Assembly (NCBI RefSeq): GCF_014524545.1
Contig: NZ_CP053557.1
Location: 645,501 to 709,500 of the forward strand
Direction of reading: 5' to 3'
From: Exiguobacterium sp. Helios
Lineage (GTDB): Bacteria > Bacillota > Bacilli > Exiguobacteriales > Exiguobacteriaceae
Length of the DNA stretch: 64,000 nt
Positions 59,094-64,000 of the stretch are shown piece after piece. The translations under genes and the position numbers were made by a program. Below the pieces are notes generated by a model. The model made no database searches. It saw nothing but the letters and a program-made list of their open reading frames with translations, and had not been told where the DNA came from. Each line of letters starts with the position of its first letter. Within the stretch, counting starts at the first letter, position 1.

Positions 59094-59405
59094 CATTCCA
59101 GATGATTTTTAATCCTCAATTTTTTTGCAGGAGATCTGATGTATAAAAAATGTGAAGAAGTATAGAGGGGTTAAGGCGAAATATTAGTTTTTTTGTTGAT
59201 TAATGCAAAACATGGAATGCCAGAAGAAAGTCTGTTGCTAAACCAGCGCGGACTTTCTTTTAATTAAACATGTGAAAAAAATGTTTAATTAAAAAAGAAG
59301 TAGGGGAAATTCAAAATGTTGGTATCTAAAATTACTTGTAAGCGTTTGATATTTGATTTTAACATTGAATTTTAAACGCTGTTTATCCCAAAGGAGGAGA
59401 AGGTC
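59094..59405 (+). other. AT-rich gene-free stretch before the YflT-DUF2382 gene
   Basis: The 312 bases contain a terminator (59226-59262), a perfect 12-bp inverted repeat TTAATTAAACAT ... ATGTTTAATTAA (59260-59291), and a second pair AGCGTTT ... AAACGCT (59341-59380) just before the ribosome binding site of the next gene. No gene was seen. The repeats may be operator or RNA elements. Confidence 0.6.
59226..59262 (+). terminator. Terminator after the TPR-like gene
   Basis: AGAAAGTC pairs with GACTTTCT around TTGCT/AGCG, followed by TTTT. Confidence 0.7.
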
Positions 59406-60374
59406 ATGAGTAGAAAAGAAAATACATTTATCGACGTGTTTAATACCCAAGCGGAAGTATTAAGTAAAGTGAATGAATTAAAGGCACAGGGTTACAATGA
59501 AAGCGATATGTATGTTGTCGCACAAGATAAAGATTCGTTTTCTATGTTAAAAGACCAGACAGACGTCCATGTGGATACTACAGGTGAAGAGCAGCATCAA
59601 GGGTTCATGGGGAAATTTATGGCCGCCTTCTCTGAAGATTCTTCTGCGGGAGCATTCAGTGGTATGGGATTGGATCGTACTGAATCGGAAGAGTACCGCC
59701 GTCAAGTACAAAACGGCAAATTAGTATTGTATGTAGACAGTGAGTATGGGGATTCTTACGAAAAACACAATCAAAGTTATGGTGTTGCTTCAGATATGAA
59801 CGGGGATCAAGGATACGGTACGACTTCCGGAGTGGACCGGAATCAGGATTATGATAACTCTTCAAAAACGGATCGGACATCTGCTATTGCACCAGATGCT
59901 GGAACAGAGGAAGAACGTCTTCGCTTGCATGAAGAACGTTTGAACGTTGATAAAGAAAGAGTTCAAACTGGAGAAGTAAATGTTAGCAAACGTGTTGTCG
60001 AAGATCAACAATCCATCGAAGTACCTGTTGAACGCGAAGAAGTATATGTGGAACGTCGCCCGGTCAACGAGAGCGAAACAAGAACAGATGCTTTTGTAGA
60101 TGAAAATGATTCGATTCATGTTCCACTTTCTGAAGAACGCGTTGTCGTTTCAAAACAAGATGTTGTTACTGAAGAAATTGTCGTCGGGAAACGGAAAGTT
60201 CAGGATACGGAAACCGTCTCAGAAACAGTTCGCCGTGAAGAAGCAGATATTGATGATAGTGTGAGTACTACTAATAACCTGGACCGAGACAACGATCTTG
60301 ATCGGGATAACAGACTTGACCGAGATAATGATCTTGATCGAAACAACGGACTTAATCGAGATGACAGAAGATAA
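59406..60374 (+). CDS. YflT-domain stress protein fused to DUF2382, with hexapeptide-repeat tail
   Basis: A 322-residue protein. Residues about 5-115 are a YflT-like domain (FIDVFNTQAEVLSKVNELKAQGYNESDMYVVAQDKDSF). Residues about 170-285 are a DUF2382 domain (RLHEERLNVDKERVQTGEV, VPVEREEVYVERRPV, VVGKRKVQDTETVSETVRREE). The tail consists of six-residue LDRDND-type units. Such proteins are linked to general stress and sometimes to photosynthetic-type PRC partners in other bacteria; the molecular function is unknown. AAAGGAGGAGAAGGTC precedes the ATG. The gene is AT-richer than the rest of the window. Confidence 0.85.
   Translation: MSRKENTFIDVFNTQAEVLSKVNELKAQGYNESDMYVVAQDKDSFSMLKDQTDVHVDTTGEEQHQGFMGKFMAAFSEDSSAGAFSGMGLDRTESEEYRRQVQNGKLVLYVDSEYGDSYEKHNQSYGVASDMNGDQGYGTTSGVDRNQDYDNSSKTDRTSAIAPDAGTEEERLRLHEERLNVDKERVQTGEVNVSKRVVEDQQSIEVPVEREEVYVERRPVNESETRTDAFVDENDSIHVPLSEERVVVSKQDVVTEEIVVGKRKVQDTETVSETVRREEADIDDSVSTTNNLDRDNDLDRDNRLDRDNDLDRNNGLNRDDRR
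60281..60370 (+). repeat. 18-bp tandem coding repeats (LDRDND units)
   Basis: Five imperfect copies of an 18-base unit of the type CTTGATCGAGATAACGAT encode the C-terminal LDRDND/LDRDNR repeats of the stress protein. Confidence 0.85.
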
Positions 60375-60390
60375 TTTTTTAGTTAATGGT

Positions 60391-60425
60391 TAAGAGGGCG
60401 TAGCTTATGAGCTACGCTCTTTTTA
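60391..60425 (+). terminator. Terminator after the YflT-DUF2382 gene
   Basis: AGAGGGCGTAGCT pairs with AGCTACGCTCT (loop TATG), followed by TTTTTA. Confidence 0.85.
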
Positions 60426-60682
60426 TTTATATGGAATACGATATCTTGGTACAAAGACGCTGACCATCTATATATACATACTTTATAAGTTTGTGGTTAA
60501 AAGGCTCATCGCCTCTGCTTATTTTAATGAGCTTACGATAAGAAAAGGATACTGGCGATTGTTCTTGTAGTTGGCTTGGGAAGAATCACGATTCGTTTTC
60601 AGTTATCCCCGCTCTTGTTTAAGAACGACAGACGTAATTAGGAAAACTTGGAAGAAGTGAGTTAATTGAGAAAAACGCTTCC

Positions 60683-60730
60683 AAAACCGAACGTTCGGAT
60701 TATTTAAACGACTAAATTTCGTTTTTATGG
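60683..60730 (+). promoter_or_regulatory. Candidate PurR operator of pbuG
   Basis: AAAACCGAACGTT (60683-60695) fits the PurBox consensus AWWWCCGAACWWT except for one base. It is part of a perfect palindrome CCGAACGTTCGG (60687-60698). A weaker inverted copy (AAATTTCGTTTTTAT) ends at the -35 box. PurR plus G-box control of pbuG is known in Bacillus. Confidence 0.6.
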
Positions 60731-60759
60731 TTGACCCGCAATTTTGAGCATGCTACGAT
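60731..60759 (+). promoter_or_regulatory. Promoter of pbuG
   Basis: TTGACC and TACGAT are separated by exactly 17 bases, just upstream of the riboswitch. Confidence 0.75.
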
Positions 60760-60802
60760 GTGTCTGTTCTTATTTTAATTATCCACTAAAAAACAAAAAA
60801 TA

Positions 60803-60873
60803 ATGCCGTATAATTCTGGGGATATGGCCCGGAAGTCTCTACAGGAACACCTTAAAGGTTCCTACTACGGCGT
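60803..60873 (+). promoter_or_regulatory. Guanine-type purine riboswitch upstream of pbuG
   Basis: P1 is ATGCCGTA with TACGGCGT. Inside are TAATTCTGGGGATATGGCCC, GTCTCTACAGGAACACC and TTAAAGGTTCCTACTACGG. The discriminating position is C, so guanine or hypoxanthine is the ligand. Confidence 0.92.
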
Positions 60874-60899
60874 GCACTGATTCTGGTGTGCGCTTAAAG

Positions 60900-60937
60900 A
60901 AACGGCTTTTACCGCTTAGGTAACTGCCGTTTTTTTC
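60900..60937 (+). terminator. Expression-platform terminator of the pbuG riboswitch
   Basis: AAACGGC...ACC pairs with AGGT...GCCGTTT, followed by a run of Ts. Confidence 0.85.
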
Positions 60938-60973
60938 GTTTCTTGAGACGGCTTATTTGGAAAGAGGGCAATC

Positions 60974-62326
60974 ATGAGCACACAGATGAAACCGCAACAA
61001 CCAAAACAAAAGGAGAATGCGATTGCGCGTTACTTCGATTTTAATGGACTCGGTACGAATATGCGGACAGAGTTCATCGCCGGTATGACGACGTTCTTCG
61101 CGATGGCCTACATCTTGTTCGTCAATCCGAACACACTCGCAGAAGCGGGAATGGATGCGGGAGCGGTCTTCGGTGCAACAGCACTTGTTGCCATCATCGG
61201 TTCGGTTACGATGGGCTTACTCGCCAATTACCCAATCGCTCTGGCACCAGGTATGGGATTGAATGCGTTCTTCGCTTACAGTGTCGTCATCGGAATGGGG
61301 ATCCCATGGCAAACGGCTTTATCCGGTGTTTTAGTATCCGGTCTGGTCTTCATGGTGTTAACAGCGTCTGGTATTCGGGAAACAATCATCAATGCGATTC
61401 CAGAACCGCTTAAAATGGCAGTAGCTGCCGGAATCGGTTTATTCATTGCTTTCATCGGCTTAAAAACGGGCGGTATCGTCGTCGCCAATGAAGCAACACT
61501 CGTGTCACTTGGTAACCTGGGGCAGGGGACGACATTACTTGCTGTCTTCGGTTTAGTCATCTCAGCTATTTTGATGACACGCGGAATTAAAGGGGCGATC
61601 TTCTTCGGAATGATCATCACAGCCATTGCCGGTATGATCTTTGGTTTAATTCCGGTCCCGTCAGGTCTCGGTGAAATCGTCTCAGCACCACCAAGTATCG
61701 CACCGACATTCGGTCAAGCATTCTTACACTTTGACGAAATCTTCACAGTCCAGATGGCAGTCGTCATCCTGACATTCTTCTTCGTTGATTTCTTCGATAC
61801 AGCCGGAACACTTGTTGCGGTCGCAAACCAGGCAGGATTGATTAAAGAAAATAAAGTCCCGCGTGCCGGCCGCGCCTTGATTGCAGATTCGACGGCAACG
61901 GTCGCGGGTTCAATTCTCGGAACGTCGACTACGGTCTCTTACATTGAATCAAGTGCGGGTGTCGCAGCAGGCGGTCGTTCAGGAATGACGGCGATTGTTA
62001 CCGGTTTATTCTTCGGACTTGCATTGTTCTTCTCGCCACTCCTCGCAGTTATCACAGCACCGGTGACAGCACCGGCATTAATCATCGTTGGTGTATTGAT
62101 GGCTTCATCTCTTCTCCAGATTGACTGGAAGAAGTTCGAGTACGCGGTTCCGGCCTTCTTGACGGTCATCATGATGCCGCTTACGTATTCCATTGCAACC
62201 GGAATCGCTTTCGGATTCTTGTTCTATCCGATTACGATGATTGCAAAAGGTCGCGCGAAGGAAGTCCATCCGATCATGTACGCGATGTCACTCGGATTCC
62301 TTGCTTACTTCATCTGGTTACACTGA
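60974..62326 (+). CDS. pbuG: Hypoxanthine/guanine permease (NCS2/AzgA type)
   Basis: A 450-residue polytopic permease with about twelve membrane segments. TEFIAGMTTFFAMAYILFVNP, GLLANYPIALAPGMGLNAFF and FFVDFFDTAGTLVAVANQAG are signatures of the AzgA-like branch of purine permeases. Control by a guanine riboswitch and PurR box supports hypoxanthine/guanine uptake. GAAAGAGGGCAATC precedes the ATG. Confidence 0.94.
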   Translation: MSTQMKPQQPKQKENAIARYFDFNGLGTNMRTEFIAGMTTFFAMAYILFVNPNTLAEAGMDAGAVFGATALVAIIGSVTMGLLANYPIALAPGMGLNAFFAYSVVIGMGIPWQTALSGVLVSGLVFMVLTASGIRETIINAIPEPLKMAVAAGIGLFIAFIGLKTGGIVVANEATLVSLGNLGQGTTLLAVFGLVISAILMTRGIKGAIFFGMIITAIAGMIFGLIPVPSGLGEIVSAPPSIAPTFGQAFLHFDEIFTVQMAVVILTFFFVDFFDTAGTLVAVANQAGLIKENKVPRAGRALIADSTATVAGSILGTSTTVSYIESSAGVAAGGRSGMTAIVTGLFFGLALFFSPLLAVITAPVTAPALIIVGVLMASSLLQIDWKKFEYAVPAFLTVIMMPLTYSIATGIAFGFLFYPITMIAKGRAKEVHPIMYAMSLGFLAYFIWLH

Positions 62327-62342
62327 GTTTCCTTTTATAGTT

Positions 62343-62380
62343 AACGCCTTTCTTCTATATAGAAGAAAGGCGTTTTTTTT
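62343..62380 (+). terminator. Terminator after pbuG
   Basis: AACGCCTTTCTTCTATA pairs with TATAGAAGAAAGGCGTT, followed by eight Ts. Confidence 0.92.
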
Positions 62381-62417
62381 ATGCAGGAGGGAAAGGGAAA
62401 TAAGAGGAGGTGTTTCC

Positions 62418-63329
62418 ATGATTGAAAAAATTACAGGTCCTGTCTTTGAATACTTGGCGGAGCATAAAGGGTTGATTGAAACGGCGCGGAAGGTGGGGCT
62501 GCCGTTAGGGGGAACATTTTTTGTCGGTGGACAACGGACGGAAGAAACCATCGAGACGGTTCGAACCTTAAATCAGGACGGACGAGCAGTCACAGTGGAC
62601 TGTCTCGGTGAATTCATCGAAACGGAACAAGATGCAATCGGGATTGCTGATGAATGCATCAAAGTCATTCATCGGATTTCGGAAGAAAAGTTGAATGCGC
62701 AAGTCTCATTGAAACTGACTTCAGTCGGATTAAGGTTAAATCCGAAAATTGCAGTTGCGCAGATGACACGGATTTTGGAAACAGCAGAAACGTTTGATTT
62801 GCGTGTCACGATTAATATGGAAGAAGAAGCCGTATGTGAAAGCATCATTCAAGTTTTTGAACAATTGCATCGTCGTTTTTCAAATGTCGGAATCGCTTTG
62901 CAAGCCAATCTATACCGAACGCGTTTTGATCTTGAACGATTGCATTCGACGGTTCGTGTCGTCAAGGGTGCCTATACGGGTCCGGAAGACATTTATATCG
63001 AGCGGAAAGAAACGGTGGATGCGACGTATTTACAACTCGTGAAACAAAATCTTTTGCAAGGCTGTTATACGCAAGTCGCGACACATGACGAAGATATGAT
63101 TCAAGAAGTCATTCGATTCGTCCACCGACAGGGAATTGGATTCGATCAATTTGAATTCCAGATGCTGCAAGGGATGCGGCCGAAGCGGCAACAGGAATTA
63201 GCAGCTGAAGGATATCGTGTCGTCATTTATGTCCCTCATGGTGTCGACTGGTATACGTATCTGATGAAACGTTTGGCGGAACGACCGGCCAACATCGGCT
63301 TCACGGCAATGAGCATGTTAAGACTCTAA
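62418..63329 (+). CDS. fadM: Proline dehydrogenase
   Basis: A 303-residue FAD-dependent TIM barrel oxidising proline to pyrroline-5-carboxylate. The family features are VSLKLTSVGLRLNP, VTINMEEEAV, VRVVKGAYTGPED with the substrate/FAD-contacting segment, VATHDEDMI, and FEFQMLQGMRPKRQQELAAEGYRVVIYVPHGVDWYTYLMKRLAERPAN. The length equals the stand-alone ProDH of Bacillus (FadM/PutB). AGAGGAGGTGTTTCC selects the ATG at 62418. No P5C dehydrogenase is adjacent. Confidence 0.92.
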   Translation: MIEKITGPVFEYLAEHKGLIETARKVGLPLGGTFFVGGQRTEETIETVRTLNQDGRAVTVDCLGEFIETEQDAIGIADECIKVIHRISEEKLNAQVSLKLTSVGLRLNPKIAVAQMTRILETAETFDLRVTINMEEEAVCESIIQVFEQLHRRFSNVGIALQANLYRTRFDLERLHSTVRVVKGAYTGPEDIYIERKETVDATYLQLVKQNLLQGCYTQVATHDEDMIQEVIRFVHRQGIGFDQFEFQMLQGMRPKRQQELAAEGYRVVIYVPHGVDWYTYLMKRLAERPANIGFTAMSMLRL

Positions 63330-63330
63330 A

Positions 63331-63371
63331 GGCTTTACAAAGGGTTTTTAAATCCTTTGTAAAGTTTTTTT
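63331..63371 (+). terminator. Terminator after the proline dehydrogenase gene
   Basis: CTTTACAAAGG...CCTTTGTAAAG followed by seven Ts. Confidence 0.9.
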
Positions 63372-63381
63372 GAAATAATGC

Positions 63382-63509
63382 TTGTGTTTGTCGAATTTTG
63401 TTGGTATATTAATAAATGTTCCAGCGAGACGCCTTTTATAAACGGTTTGTTGGGGCTGAAAAATCTTTTCTAAAACGTGGTTGACATAATCGAAAGAACC
63501 TGTTAATCT
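63382..63509 (+). promoter_or_regulatory. Tandem promoters of the rRNA operon
   Basis: P1 is TTGTGT (63382-63387), 17 bases, TATATT (63405-63410). P2 is TTGACA (63481-63486), 17 bases, TAATCT (63504-63509). Tandem sigma-A promoters before 16S are typical for Firmicute rrn operons. Confidence 0.8.
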
Positions 63510-63656
63510 ATTGAAGTCGCTAACACGACGCGGAAGAAATGACGAACTTTGAAAACTGAACGATGAGGCAAAAAACGTATCTTCGGATACAAACAATGAA
63601 TGAAGCGCAAGCTTCGTCAACGTGACTTCGGTCACAACAACGAGCAAGTCAAACAC
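63510..63656 (+). other. rRNA operon leader
   Basis: About 147 transcribed bases precede mature 16S. They include GAAAACTGAAC, typical of Bacillales rrn leaders, short hairpins such as GAAGCGCAAGCTTC and GTGACTTCGGTCAC, and presumably the RNase III processing strand. No gene. Confidence 0.65.
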
Positions 63657-64000
63657 TTTATGGAGAGTTTGATCCTGGCTCAGGACGAACGCTGGCGGCG
63701 TGCCTAATACATGCAAGTCGAGCGCAGGAAGCTCACGGAACTCTTCGGAGGGAAGTGAAGGGAATGAGCGGCGGACGGGTGAGTAACACGTAAGGAACCT
63801 GCCCCAAGGATTGGGATAACTCCGAGAAATCGGAGCTAATACCGAATAGTTCTTCAGACCGCATGGTCTGATGATGAAAGGCGCTCCGGCGTCACCTTGG
63901 GATGGCCTTGCGGTGCATTAGCTAGTTGGTGGGGTAATGGCCCACCAAGGCGACGATGCATAGCCGACCTGAGAGGGTGATCGGCCACACTGGGACTGAG
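63657..64000 (+). rRNA. rrs: 16S ribosomal RNA, 5' part (continues beyond window)
   Basis: The mature start is placed seven bases before AGAGTTTGATCCTGGCTCAG. The following V1-V2 region (GAGCGCAGGAAGCTCACGG) and the 300-region (TGAGAGGGTGATCGGCCACA) are complete. The V1/V2 text matches Exiguobacterium of the sibiricum/antarcticum/undae group from memory. About 344 of 1,550 bases are inside the window. Confidence 0.98.

Larger units (their letters stand above)
60375..60973 (+). other. Gene-free region upstream of pbuG
   Basis: The 599 bases hold the terminator of the previous gene, about 250 AT-rich bases in which I see no gene, a PurR-box-like palindrome (60683-60698), a promoter (60731-60759), a guanine riboswitch (60803-60873) and its terminator (60900-60937). 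Confidence 0.75.

Noticed and set aside
60281-60370. Short tandem repeats suggestive of a CRISPR or VNTR array
   Set aside because: Units are contiguous, in frame and encode the LDRDND tail; there are no spacers.
1-64000. Mobile elements, prophage, CRISPR and tRNA genes
   Set aside because: No transposase, integrase, phage gene, repeat-spacer array or cloverleaf with a TTCGANTC arm was seen on either strand.

Overview
The window is from a low-to-moderate GC Firmicute and most probably from Exiguobacterium (E. sibiricum/antarcticum/undae type). This rests on the 16S rRNA start at the right edge, on Bacillales-type riboswitches (SAM-I, guanine, guanidine-I), and on strong AGGAGG ribosome binding sites. 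It is ordinary chromosome: no phage, insertion sequence, CRISPR array or tRNA was seen. Gene starts were placed by ribosome binding site and family length.

Region 1 (1-2.2 kb) holds the end of galT, then galM and an O6-alkylguanine-DNA alkyltransferase. Region 2 (2.3-19.9 kb) is the main point of interest. A leftward operon encodes a hotdog thioesterase, a phenylalanine dehydrogenase of the Lysinibacillus sphaericus type, and a complete 2-oxo-acid dehydrogenase complex (E1 alpha, E1 beta, E2, E3). It diverges from a rightward phenylacetate operon: paaK, paaABCD, an EthD-like gene, a crotonase, an aldehyde dehydrogenase, paaH, paaJ, a second crotonase, then paaX. Together they suggest phenylalanine -> phenylpyruvate -> phenylacetyl-CoA -> acetyl-CoA and succinyl-CoA, with the dehydrogenase complex making phenylacetyl-CoA directly and paaK serving external phenylacetate. 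The leftward promoter, the paaK promoter and the paaX promoter each carry an inverted repeat ATAAC-N27/28-GTTAY, a candidate PaaX operator. A perfect cre lies in front of the phenylalanine dehydrogenase gene.

Region 3 (19.9-42.4 kb) is mixed housekeeping: a FabK/nitronate monooxygenase-like enzyme, a DUF606 transporter pair, msrA behind a SAM riboswitch, an M20 amidohydrolase, an 850-residue SH3-repeat NlpC/P60 wall protein, a guanidine-I riboswitch with a pair of SMR exporters, a YflT-type stress protein, two oxidoreductases, an EAL phosphodiesterase, lemA with a TPM protein, uppP, a Cd/Zn P-type ATPase, a ZIP transporter, an SOS-type Y-family polymerase with YolD, a pentapeptide-repeat protein, a metallo-beta-lactamase-fold hydrolase and an acetyltransferase.

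Region 4 (42.5-52.0 kb) is the methionine salvage locus. mtnWXBD runs left and mtnKA plus a sugar-type ABC importer runs right. Each operon sits behind its own SAM riboswitch and terminator, and the importer is probably a methylthioribose transporter.

Region 5 (52.0-64.0 kb) starts with a structured leader of unknown class, followed by moxR, a DUF58 gene and a transglutaminase gene. Then come guaA behind a guanine riboswitch, an AT-richer stretch with a TPR-like orphan and a YflT-DUF2382 stress protein, pbuG behind a PurR-box-like element and a second guanine riboswitch, a proline dehydrogenase gene, and a tandem-promoter rrn operon whose 16S gene runs off the window.
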